This document shows positions 56,741 through 64,000 of a stretch of DNA of 64,000 nucleotides, piece by piece. This DNA is from Arachnia rubra. Lineage in GTDB: Bacteria; Actinomycetota; Actinomycetes; Propionibacteriales; Propionibacteriaceae. The DNA is taken from NCBI RefSeq assembly GCF_019973735.1, contig NZ_AP024463.1, positions 1,674,001 to 1,738,000 of the forward strand. Direction: 5' to 3'. Position numbers and translations under genes: made by a program. The notes beneath the pieces were generated by a model. It searched no databases. It was not told the origin of the DNA and saw nothing but the letters and a program-made list of their open reading frames with translations. The first letter of the stretch is position 1; each line of letters opens with the position of its first letter.

Positions 56741-57316
56741 TCAGCGATCCTCAGGAGGCCGCATGAGCATGAACCGTTCTATGAGAGCAGTCGACTTCTC
56801 CCCAGACACTGAGCGGATGGCCAGCCAAAGTGTCACCAGACTCCAGGCGACGAAGCCAAAGAGCAAGAACACCGATGGGACCAGATTTGAAACCACGAGG
56901 ATGATGGCGATGGCCCCGTAGATCAGAGCACTGAACTGAAAGCACATGGCTCGCGAGGCCTCGGCGGCGGCGCGGCTTCCCTGCGGGGCTAGGGCCCGTC
57001 CGATGGCGGGAACCAGGAACATCGTCGGCAGGGTCGCCAGATGGAAGAATCCCGCTACCAGGTTCTGCAAGCCATCATGCACAGGATGCTTGGCCGCGGG
57101 AGGGGCGGGGAACATGCCAGCCACGCGGGCCAGCCCATGCAGTGAGGCGTTCAGCTCGGCACGTGTCTGAGCGGTCAGAGCCATCCCCAGTCTCTGTTCG
57201 AACAACTCTTCGCTCAGCTCCCCGGAAGCATAAACTCGCTGCAGGTACTCCACGGCACGGTCCCGCTGTACGTCTGTGATCGTGGTGGAAAGACTCGGAT
57301 CGGTCATGTCATCCAT
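56741..57316 (-). CDS. DUF1707 domain membrane protein
   Basis: About 191 residues; starts at 57340, 57316 or 57307 are all possible, none with a clear ribosome site. The DUF1707 domain (QRDRAVEYLQRVYASGELSEELFEQRL in parts, ALTAQTRAELNASLHGL) is at the N-terminus. Membrane segments follow at about 90-115 (FFHLATLPTMFLVPAIG) and two near the C-terminus (FSALIYGAIAIILVVSNLVP, VFLLFGFVAWSLVTLWLAI). Function unknown. It is between smpB and ssrA, same strand. Confidence 0.82.
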   Translation of the reverse strand: MDDMTDPSLSTTITDVQRDRAVEYLQRVYASGELSEELFEQRLGMALTAQTRAELNASLHGLARVAGMFPAPPAAKHPVHDGLQNLVAGFFHLATLPTMFLVPAIGRALAPQGSRAAAEASRAMCFQFSALIYGAIAIILVVSNLVPSVFLLFGFVAWSLVTLWLAIRSVSGEKSTALIERFMLMRPPEDR

Positions 57317-57385
57317 GGTGCATCCGCAACCCATTCGCATCTACCGGGGTTAGCCCTGAACTCCCCCCGGTCCCCTCGTGGATGC

Positions 57386-57871
57386 TCACCGCCGTCCGGA
57401 CCCCAGCCGATTACGTGCTCGCAGGGCTCGCTGCGCCTCACGATTCGCATCGCGCTCGGCGATGCTCTGTCGTTTGTCCCAGTCTCTCTTGCCTGTGGCC
57501 ACAGCGATCTCCACTTTGGCGTAACCATCCTTGAAATAAATGGACAATGGCACAATTGTCTTGCCCGTGGCCTCGGTCTCCTTGGCGAGCCGGGCGATCT
57601 CCTTGCGGTGGAGGAGCAGCTTGCGGGAGCGCTTGGCTGCATGATTGCGCCACGTTCCGAACTCGTACTCAGGGATGTTGACATTTCGCAGCCAGACCTC
57701 ACCATCATCAACCGTGGCGAATGCCTCTGCCAGAGACACACGCCCCAGTCTGAGGGTTTTCACCTCAGTACCGGTCAGTACCAGCCCAGCTTCATAGGTC
57801 TCCCCGATCTGGTAGTCGTGTCGGGCCTTCTTATTCTGAGCGACGAGCGTACGTCCGGTCTCTCTGGGCAT
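57386..57871 (-). CDS. smpB: SsrA-binding protein SmpB
   Basis: 161 residues. Binds tmRNA and fills the empty A site. Landmarks: [29 protein letters not shown] in parts, [55 protein letters not shown] (in parts). The basic C-terminal tail ([18 protein letters not shown]) inserts in the mRNA channel. It follows the M23 gene by 24 bp. Confidence 0.97.
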   Translation of the reverse strand: MPRETGRTLVAQNKKARHDYQIGETYEAGLVLTGTEVKTLRLGRVSLAEAFATVDDGEVWLRNVNIPEYEFGTWRNHAAKRSRKLLLHRKEIARLAKETEATGKTIVPLSIYFKDGYAKVEIAVATGKRDWDKRQSIAERDANREAQRALRARNRLGSGRR

Positions 57872-57895
57872 TCCGCAATGATGCCACGCAGAGGC

Positions 57896-59269
57896 CTACT
57901 TGAACCAGCGGGCCATTGGATTTACAACAGAGCCGTTCTCCCAGGCCATGAGGTGCAGGTGACAGCCTGTTGAATACCCGGTGGTCCCGACGTATCCGAT
58001 GACCTGGCCCTGGGACACATGATCTCCAACCGAGACCACATAGCTGCTGGCGTGGTTGTATCCCGTGGTCACGTAGGTGCCGCCCTTACTGCCATGATCA
58101 ATCATGAGGCGATTCCCATACCCAGCGTTGAAGTAACGTTCAGAGACCACGCCGTCGCCCGCGGCACGGATCGGGGTGCCGCAGCCGGCAGCGAAGTCGG
58201 TGCCATCATGCAGTTTGCTGTAGCCGAGGACGGGGTGAACGCGCATGCCATAGGGAGAGCTGATTCCGCCATCCACAGGATGGATGAAACCAGCATTGGA
58301 CGAGGAACCCGACGAGCCAGACCCAGAGTTTGAACTAGAACCGGACGAGGAACCGGAGTCCGCAGAGGATTTCTGCTGAGCCTCGCGTTCGCGCGCCTGA
58401 CGTTCCGCCTCAGCCTGCTTTTGCTGTTCGATCCGCTCCTGGATCCGCCGGTCGACGTCTTTGGACTCGCTTTCCAGCTCGCTTTGACGGCCTTTCTCAG
58501 CGTTCAGCTGGGAGTCTGCCTTCTCCCGCGCGGCGTCATGCTGAGCAACCTTCTCAGCCACTTCACTCCGCTTTGCCGCGGCATCCTGCTCGGCCTGTTT
58601 GGAGGCCTCAAGCTGGTCTGCTGCGGCCTTGCGCAGCTCCTCAGCCTTGGCTTCGGCCTCGTCAGCCTCTTTCTTGGCTGTGTCCAGGCGGAACCGGCGT
58701 TCTGTCAGCTCGTCCAGTTCCAGGGCGCTGGAGCTGAACAGTGTGTCGGCGAGCTGTGCCCTCTGATTTATGTTTCCCGTCCCGACGTCATTGAAAAGAA
58801 CCGACAGCTCGGCCAGGGCGCCACTCTGCTGGGTGATGACCGTGATCTCTTCAGAGGTGCGGGCATCCACGGAATCATACGCAGCCTGGGCAGCAGCCAC
58901 GTCTGCTTGAGCTTTCTCCGCCTTAGTCTCAGCGGCCTTCAGCTCAGCGGCCCGCTGGGAATCGAGTTCCTTGGCCTCGGAGAGCCTTGACTCGGCTTGC
59001 GCCAGGGAGGCCTCGGCTTCGGCCAGTTCAGTCTTGGAGGAGTCCAGCGCCGCGATCGCGTCGGTGAGGTCCTTGGAGGCTCCCTCCACCACGGACTTCT
59101 GGGCTTCGATCTGCGAGTCCAACTGGTTTCGCTTATCCTCCAGGTCATCGGCCTTTGCCCGGGCAGAGGCCATGCCGAGCATCGTAACGCTCAGCACAGA
59201 GGCAACCAGGCCACAAGCGATTCGATTGAGGATGGGCTTTTCGGGTAGATGGGGAAGATCCCGAGTCAC
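57896..59269 (-). CDS. M23-family murein hydrolase with coiled coil (FtsEX partner)
   Basis: 457 residues. Signal/anchor about 14-40, a long coiled coil (about 45-295, alternating Ala, Glu and Lys, EnvC-like), a Ser/Gly linker (about 298-326), and a LytM/M23 domain. Zinc ligands: HDGTDFAAGCG (His, Asp) and HLHLMAWENG (His). It degrades peptidoglycan or activates an amidase during cell separation. It sits 17 bp after ftsX, and in actinobacteria FtsEX controls such coiled-coil peptidases (RipC-type), so the pairing is likely functional. Confidence 0.9.
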   Translation of the reverse strand: MTRDLPHLPEKPILNRIACGLVASVLSVTMLGMASARAKADDLEDKRNQLDSQIEAQKSVVEGASKDLTDAIAALDSSKTELAEAEASLAQAESRLSEAKELDSQRAAELKAAETKAEKAQADVAAAQAAYDSVDARTSEEITVITQQSGALAELSVLFNDVGTGNINQRAQLADTLFSSSALELDELTERRFRLDTAKKEADEAEAKAEELRKAAADQLEASKQAEQDAAAKRSEVAEKVAQHDAAREKADSQLNAEKGRQSELESESKDVDRRIQERIEQQKQAEAERQAREREAQQKSSADSGSSSGSSSNSGSGSSGSSSNAGFIHPVDGGISSPYGMRVHPVLGYSKLHDGTDFAAGCGTPIRAAGDGVVSERYFNAGYGNRLMIDHGSKGGTYVTTGYNHASSYVVSVGDHVSQGQVIGYVGTTGYSTGCHLHLMAWENGSVVNPMARWFK

Positions 59270-59286
59270 CTTATTCTCCTAACACG

Positions 59287-60189
59287 TCAGATTCTGAGGT
59301 ACTTCCTGGTCGCCAGCAGCGTCGGAACGATAGACAGAATAATGCCAACCACTCCGATATAGAGAATGCCAGTAAATACGTGGGAAGGGCCAATCCAGGC
59401 TAAAGCTCTAAGTGAGGGTTTCGCGGTTTGCTCGATGAGCAGCACGTAGGTACCGGCAAGACTACCAGAGGCGATCAATATACCGATCAACCCAGCGATG
59501 AGACTCTCAAGCAGGAACGGCAATAGGATGTAGAAATTGGATGCCCCGACAAGACGCATGATCCCGATCTCCCGCCGGCGTGTGAAGGCAGCCATCCGAA
59601 TAGTGGTTGAAATCTGTAGGGCAGCCGCCAGCAGCAACAATAGGCTCATGCCAATGGTCGCCCACTGAATTCCTCCCAGCGTGTTGAAAACGGGGTCGAG
59701 CACCTCTCGCAGGTCCCGGACGTTCTGAACCCCCTGAAGACCGTTGGCCTCACTGACGACTCCCTTGTAGTTCTCGGGGTTCTTCAGCTTGACCCGGAAT
59801 GAGTCCTGCATCTGGTCGGCAGTGCGAGACTCGAGTATCGGCGAGTCCTTGAAGACTCGCTTGAATTCCTCGTAGGCCTCTTCCTGCGATTCGTAGAAGA
59901 CTTCCTGAACCTCTGGGTTGGCCTGGAGGGCAGATTTGATGGCTTCGCGCTGGGCGTCTGTGGTGGCCTTCCCGGCCTCGCAACGGCCGCCCGTGGAGCG
60001 CTCGACGCATAGGAAAACGGAGATCTCAACCTTGTCGTACCAACGGTCTTTGACCAAATCGACTTCCATTGAGGTCAGCAGGCCGAGACCGAAGAGGGAA
60101 AGAGAAACCGACATGGTGACTATGACCGCGACGGTCATGGCCATGTTGCGCTTCAAGCCAGACCAGGTCTCCCGAAGTGTGTGCCTCAT
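59287..60189 (-). CDS. ftsX: Cell division protein FtsX
   Basis: 300 residues; four membrane segments with a large extracytoplasmic loop between the first and second. The loop has a Cys pair (FLCVERSTGGRCEAG), as seen in actinobacterial FtsX. N-terminus MRHTLRETWSGLKRNMAMT, then the conserved FTRRREIGIMRLVGASNFYI and FLLESLIAGLIGIL. It transmits FtsE ATPase cycles to the periplasmic hydrolase. The gap to ftsE is 19 bp. Confidence 0.95.
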   Translation of the reverse strand: MRHTLRETWSGLKRNMAMTVAVIVTMSVSLSLFGLGLLTSMEVDLVKDRWYDKVEISVFLCVERSTGGRCEAGKATTDAQREAIKSALQANPEVQEVFYESQEEAYEEFKRVFKDSPILESRTADQMQDSFRVKLKNPENYKGVVSEANGLQGVQNVRDLREVLDPVFNTLGGIQWATIGMSLLLLLAAALQISTTIRMAAFTRRREIGIMRLVGASNFYILLPFLLESLIAGLIGILIASGSLAGTYVLLIEQTAKPSLRALAWIGPSHVFTGILYIGVVGIILSIVPTLLATRKYLRI

Positions 60190-60208
60190 TTAAGATTCTC
60201 CCGGTTTC

Positions 60209-60895
60209 TCAGTTGACGCCGTAGACGCCCTTGGCCTGATCGCGCACGAGCTCGCCCTTGCGCAATTCCAGGACACGACGCCGCATCTGGTCCACGATCG
60301 AGGAATCGTGGGTGGCCATGATCACAGTGGTTTCAGTTCGATTGATGCGGTCGAGCAGTTTCATGATGCCGACGCTGGTCTCTGGATCGAGATTTCCTGT
60401 GGGCTCGTCCGCGATCAATATCTTTGGACGATTCACGAAAGCACGGGCGATAGCCACTCTTTGCTGTTCGCCGCCCGAGAGCTCTTCGTTAAGCCTGTTC
60501 TCCTTGCCCTCCAATCCCACGAGCCGTAGAGTTTCCGGCACCACGCGGCGGATGATCTTTGATGATTTCCCGATAACCTGCAGGGCAAAAGCAACATTCT
60601 CATATACAGTCTTGCCAGGAAGCAGCCGGAAATCCTGGAAAACAGTACCGATCTGACGCCGGAGCGCGGGGACCTTCCACTGGTTCAGGGTCGACAGGTT
60701 TTTCCCTGCGACGTACAAGGTCCCCTTCGTAGGGCGGTACTCCCGTAGGATGAGGCGTAAGAAAGTCGACTTGCCGGAGCCTGACTGCCCCACGAGGAAG
60801 ACAAACTCCCCCTTGGCTATCTCAAGGTTGATGTTGCGAAGGGCCGGGCGATCCTGCCCGGCATAGAACTTCGTGACGTCCTCGAAAGTGATCAC
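60209..60895 (-). CDS. ftsE: Cell division ATP-binding protein FtsE
   Basis: 228 residues, a complete ABC ATPase: Walker [16 protein letters not shown]-loop VFQDFRLLP, signature [15 protein letters not shown], Walker [13 protein letters not shown] and the switch His in [10 protein letters not shown]. First gene of ftsE-ftsX-M23-smpB, 120 bp after prfB. Confidence 0.97.
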   Translation of the reverse strand: MITFEDVTKFYAGQDRPALRNINLEIAKGEFVFLVGQSGSGKSTFLRLILREYRPTKGTLYVAGKNLSTLNQWKVPALRRQIGTVFQDFRLLPGKTVYENVAFALQVIGKSSKIIRRVVPETLRLVGLEGKENRLNEELSGGEQQRVAIARAFVNRPKILIADEPTGNLDPETSVGIMKLLDRINRTETTVIMATHDSSIVDQMRRRVLELRKGELVRDQAKGVYGVN

Positions 60896-61015
60896 TGTGC
60901 TGCTCCGACCGACTAGGGGGAAGTTTCCTGAAAGTATCTCAGGACACGGCCTCTAGCAGTTAACCACGCACTCCCAACCCTGCTCAACCAACACGCCGTC
61001 GGCGGCTGATCCCGC

Positions 61016-62131
61016 TCAGCCCACAGCAGCTTTGTTCTTTTTCCGCCACCGGATCCCAGCGTCGATGAACCCGTCGAGGTCGCCGTCGAAGACCGACTCG
61101 GGATTGCCAACCTCATACTCGGTGCGAAGGTCTTTGACCATCTGGTAGGGATGCATGACGTAGGAACGCATCTGGGCTCCCCAGGAATTCCCACCGTCGC
61201 CCTTGAGGGCGCTCAGCTCTTTCTCACGTTCCTGCCGGGCTAGTTCCAGCAGGCGCGACTGGAGCACCCGCAGGGCAGCGGCCTTGTTCTGGAGCTGTGA
61301 TTTCTCGTTCTGGCAGCTGACCACCACCCCGGTCGGGATATGCGTGATGCGCACCGCCGAGTCAGTGGTGTTCACAGACTGCCCGCCAGGACCAGAGGAG
61401 CGGAAGACATCGACCCTGATGTCGGCCTCTGGGATGTCGATGTGGTCGGTCTCCTCTGTCACGGGCAACACCTCAACACCGGCAAAAGAGGTCTGGCGCC
61501 GGCCCTGATTGTCAAACGGCGAGATCCTGACGAGGCGATGTGTGCCCTGCTCGACCGAGAGAGTGCCATAGGCGAACGGAGCCTTGACCGCGAAGGTCGC
61601 TGACTTCAGGCCGGCCTCCTCCGCATAGGAGGTGTCGTAGACCTCCACCGAGTAGCTATGACGCTCCGCCCAGCGCAGGTACATCCGCATCAGTTTCTCA
61701 GCGAAGTCCGCTGCGTCAACACCACCCGCCTCGGCACGGATCGTGACCAGGGCGTCTCGGGAGTCGTATTCGCCAGACAGGAGCGTGCGGACCTCAAGTG
61801 CCTCGATCTCCTGAGCAAGCCGGTCAAGTTCACGCCCCACCTCGGCCTTTGCATCGGCATCGTTCTCTTCCACAGCGAGCTCAAGCATCACGGCGGCGTC
61901 GTCGAGGCGGTTCCGCAAACCCTCAAGGCGTTCCACCTCAGCCTGGCGAACAGATAGGGTTGAGGTGACCCGCTGGGCATTCTCCTGGTCATCCCAGAGG
62001 TCAGGAGCTGCCACTTCCTCCGCGAGCTGCGCGATCTCAGCGCGCAACCTCGGCAGGTCAGCCACCGCCTCGATGGATTCCAGGGACTTCCCGAGCTGGT
62101 CGATCTGGGTTGTGAGGTCTGTTTCAGCCAC
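61016..62131 (-). CDS. prfB: Peptide chain release factor 2
   Basis: 371 residues in one continuous frame. It recognises UGA and UAA through the SPF motif ([12 protein letters not shown]) and triggers hydrolysis through the GGQ motif ([18 protein letters not shown]). The internal UGA and programmed +1 frameshift that control prfB in many bacteria are absent, as is common in actinobacteria. prfB just upstream of ftsE is a conserved actinobacterial order. Confidence 0.96.
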   Translation of the reverse strand: MAETDLTTQIDQLGKSLESIEAVADLPRLRAEIAQLAEEVAAPDLWDDQENAQRVTSTLSVRQAEVERLEGLRNRLDDAAVMLELAVEENDADAKAEVGRELDRLAQEIEALEVRTLLSGEYDSRDALVTIRAEAGGVDAADFAEKLMRMYLRWAERHSYSVEVYDTSYAEEAGLKSATFAVKAPFAYGTLSVEQGTHRLVRISPFDNQGRRQTSFAGVEVLPVTEETDHIDIPEADIRVDVFRSSGPGGQSVNTTDSAVRITHIPTGVVVSCQNEKSQLQNKAAALRVLQSRLLELARQEREKELSALKGDGGNSWGAQMRSYVMHPYQMVKDLRTEYEVGNPESVFDGDLDGFIDAGIRWRKKNKAAVG

Positions 62132-62202
62132 AGACGGGCAGTCTACAGCCTCGCTCCCCTGGCAATGGCTCGTTGAATGGTGTCACCAGAGAAAGGAAAC
62201 AG

Positions 62203-62670
62203 ATGGCTGCGACGAAGACCCGCCTCAAGGCCGAACTGGCGAAGGCCCTGCGCGCGAAAGATGAATTCACCAAGTCGACTATCCGCATGATGCTGGCTGC
62301 CATCACCGTCGAGGAGATGGCGGGGAAGGAGGCACGAGACCTCACCGACGCCGAGGAGCTGGCTGTGATCACCAAGGAGCGCCGCAAGCGGCTGGACTCA
62401 GCAGCCATCTACGCGGAGGCTGGGCGTCAGGAGCTTGCGGACAAGGAAACCGCCGAGGCCGAGTTCATGGCCTCCTACCTGCCCGCTCCTCTGACCGGCG
62501 AGGAGCTTGATGCCCTCGTGGCTGCAGAGATCGGGAAGGTAGAGCAGAGCGGCCAGACTCCGTCCATGAAACACATGGGCGCGATCGTGAAGGCTGTGAA
62601 CGCGGCGGCTGCCGGCCGTGTGCCGGGAGCAGAGGTCGCGGCCCGGGTGAAGGCCGCTTTGCTTGGTTGA
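62203..62670 (+). CDS. GatB/YqeY domain protein
   Basis: 155 residues starting at MAATKTRLKAELAKAL, with GAAAGGA 6 nt upstream. Helical YqeY-type domain: DEFTKSTIRMMLAAI, EELAVITKERRKRLDSAAIYAEAGRQELA in parts, ETAEAEFMASYLPAPLTGEEL, KHMGAIVKAV, AEVAARVKAAL. It resembles the tRNA-binding tail domain of GatB, but its own role is unknown. It is divergent from prfB. Confidence 0.92.
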   Translation: MAATKTRLKAELAKALRAKDEFTKSTIRMMLAAITVEEMAGKEARDLTDAEELAVITKERRKRLDSAAIYAEAGRQELADKETAEAEFMASYLPAPLTGEELDALVAAEIGKVEQSGQTPSMKHMGAIVKAVNAAAAGRVPGAEVAARVKAALLG

Positions 62671-62714
62671 CTTGGCCCTGGCTGACTCCCCTGTGACACA
62701 ATAAGCAGGCCCGA

Positions 62715-62788
62715 GGGCGCATAGCTCAGTTGGTTAGAGCACCTGCCTTACAAGCAGGGGGTCGGGGGTTCGAATCCCTCTGCGCCCA
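62715..62788 (+). tRNA. tRNA-Val (anticodon UAC)
   Basis: 74 nt. Acceptor stem GGGCGCA/TGCGCCC plus discriminator A. D-arm GCTC...GAGC. Anticodon stem CCTGC/GCAGG with loop CTTACAA (anticodon TAC). T-arm GGGGG-TTCGAAT-CCCTC. CCA is not encoded (the genome reads ACA). Confidence 0.96.
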
Positions 62789-62933
62789 CACAGCAGCCCG
62801 CGGCGCACCACCGGAGCAGTTTGCTCTCCTTCCCCCTGAAACACGTGCCTAGCAGGTCCGGCCAGGAAATAAACGACGGCCACCCGCCGGGGACCTAGAC
62901 TGTTGTAAACCGGCCGTGATGGGAAGGAGACGG

Positions 62934-64000
62934 ATGACAGACGATGCATCATGGTCCGCCAGCCCACGCCGATCCGCTGACTACGGGACGGCGGCCAGGC
63001 ATGCCAGCTCCGTCGATGCCCGCCCCACCCATGGCCGCCACTCATTCTCGGAACCAGATCTTGAGCCACTCCCCGAGTACCGCGGCGCACGCCGGTTTGC
63101 CGAACCTGAACCCCATGAATCATTCGAATCAGGCCACAGCGCAGGTGAGGAGATAGGGCTAAGACATCAGACACCTCCCCTGGAGGCCCGACGTGAGCCC
63201 ACCAGGTCGCGATTCCACCCCCGCACTGAACCAGTGTCAGATTTCTGGGCAACCGCAGAGGCCCGGAGCCGGGCGACGATCAGCCTGCAACCTGATTCTC
63301 CAAAGCACCAGGCCGATCATGAGGTGCCTTCTCCTTATTCCCCGACCTCTCCCGCCCCCCTGGAACAGGATGAGGTAGAACGGGATGAGAATGAGCAGGC
63401 GCGTCTCCCAGGCCAGACGTCCGGATCAAGGCCGTCCATGGGGTTGCGACGTGTTCTCATGCTGGTCCTGGCCGGAGTCCTGGTCATCGCGCTGGGCATA
63501 ACTGCCTGGTCCTGGGCCGCACGCGGCAGCTGGCTCTCAGCTTCTTTGTGGCCTTTCGGGAATGCGAGCACCTCCCCGGAAGTCTCCAGCACACCGACCT
63601 CAAACCCGAGCGCCTCCCCAGACCCAGAAAGCACCGAGGGAGCACGGCCCGCCGACAACGAGCAGGTCGTCGACGATGCCAAGTTCAACGTCCCATCGGG
63701 CTGGAGCCTGTATGGGGAGGATCTCCAGCCGCCGGAGCCAGGCCGCAAGCTGGTACGCCTTCTCCATACGGGGACCGGCGTCCGTCTACAGGTGACCTCG
63801 ATGACACCCCAGAGCAACCTCGGTGATCTGGGCACAGCCTGTGAGCAAGTCTCAAAGAATCAGCAAGAGCTCTTCAAAGACGTGACGGTCACACCAACGA
63901 TCGCAGTGGGAGTCGACCAAACCCGGGGGGCAGGTTTCACGTGCGGATTTCACGGAACCCGCAACGAGGACGGCCTTCCCACCACAGTCACCTTCACCTT
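62934..64000 (+). CDS. Single-pass membrane protein with disordered cytoplasmic N-terminus, 3' end missing
   Basis: 355 codons without a stop, running off the window. ATG at 62934 follows GGAAGGAGA. Residues about 1-168 are polar, rich in Pro, Glu, Ser and Arg and probably disordered (PDLEPLPEYRGARRF). A membrane segment lies at about 173-192 (VLMLVLAGVLVIALGITAW). After a Ser/Thr/Pro linker (about 205-235), an outer domain begins DAKFNVPSGWSLYGEDLQ and has two Cys (TACEQV, FTCGFHG). No family was recognised. The layout suggests a sensor or envelope protein. Confidence 0.8.
   Translation, partial: MTDDASWSASPRRSADYGTAARHASSVDARPTHGRHSFSEPDLEPLPEYRGARRFAEPEPHESFESGHSAGEEIGLRHQTPPLEARREPTRSRFHPRTEPVSDFWATAEARSRATISLQPDSPKHQADHEVPSPYSPTSPAPLEQDEVERDENEQARLPGQTSGSRPSMGLRRVLMLVLAGVLVIALGITAWSWAARGSWLSASLWPFGNASTSPEVSSTPTSNPSASPDPESTEGARPADNEQVVDDAKFNVPSGWSLYGEDLQPPEPGRKLVRLLHTGTGVRLQVTSMTPQSNLGDLGTACEQVSKNQQELFKDVTVTPTIAVGVDQTRGAGFTCGFHGTRNEDGLPTTVTFT

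Noticed and set aside
61016..62131. Programmed frameshift in prfB
   Set aside because: The gene is one uninterrupted frame with no internal UGA near residue 25.
62734..63252. 172-codon minus-strand open frame
   Set aside because: It runs antisense through tRNA-Val and the start of the membrane protein gene, so it is a shadow.

Overview
The window is GC-rich, gene-dense chromosomal DNA of an actinobacterium. Evidence for this is the MtrA-MtrB-LpqB module, SepH, AdnA-AdnB, DUF3710/DUF4193/DUF5998/DUF3107 family genes, a SecA without a C-terminal zinc motif, and a tmRNA tag ending in ALAA. Gene content and order look most like the Propionibacteriaceae, but the genus is an inference. Most of the window is conserved core genome. 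The accessory parts are an insertion-sequence nest (about 39.4-43.2 kb) and a lower-GC stretch beside the tmRNA gene (about 54.2-56.3 kb).

Layout. 1-16 kb: the end of RNase D, dxs, an ald-cycA alanine/glycine operon, aconitase, and an rRNA/tRNA m5U methyltransferase. These are followed by a KimA-type potassium permease divergent from two TrkA-like RCK proteins, an OB-fold protein, DUF3710, dUTPase, DUF4235 and DUF4193. 16-27 kb: sepH, thymidine kinase, a GT4 glycosyltransferase, a phosphodiesterase, DUF5998, an App1-type phosphatase, topoisomerase IV parC, a carbonic-anhydrase-like gene, and parE convergent to them. 27-39 kb: a DUF7455 protein, the AdnB-AdnA recombination helicase-nuclease, a cold shock protein, a PP2C phosphatase, DUF3107, a DEAD-box helicase, trpS, a PHP phosphoesterase, DUF2505 and a DUF6912-like gene. 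39.4-43.2 kb: an IS1634-like transposase gene broken by an IS30-family element and cut off by a complete IS3-family element. 43-52 kb: an Rv3235-like gene, secA, hpf, comF, lpqB, mtrB and mtrA. 52-54 kb: yqgE and a GH13 glycosidase, head to head. 54.2-56.3 kb: a glycosyltransferase gene broken by a nonsense codon. 56.3-64 kb: ssrA, a DUF1707 protein, smpB, an M23 peptidase, ftsX, ftsE and prfB, then a YqeY-like gene, tRNA-Val(UAC), and a membrane protein that runs off the window.

How the genes work together. KimA with the two RCK proteins forms a potassium-uptake locus. Ald and CycA import and deaminate alanine and related amino acids. AdnA and AdnB process double-strand breaks. MtrA, MtrB and LpqB form an envelope signalling unit. 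FtsE, FtsX and the coiled-coil M23 hydrolase form a cell-separation unit. SmpB and tmRNA rescue stalled ribosomes, and HPF parks them.

The most important caution for users is that four otherwise good genes (sepH, the App1-like gene, parE and yqgE) are each broken by exactly one extra base in a run of seven or eight C/G. Removing one base restores the family-like protein every time. This points to a systematic homopolymer miscall or to slippage, not to four independent pseudogenes. No CRISPR array, prophage or clearly new defence system was seen.
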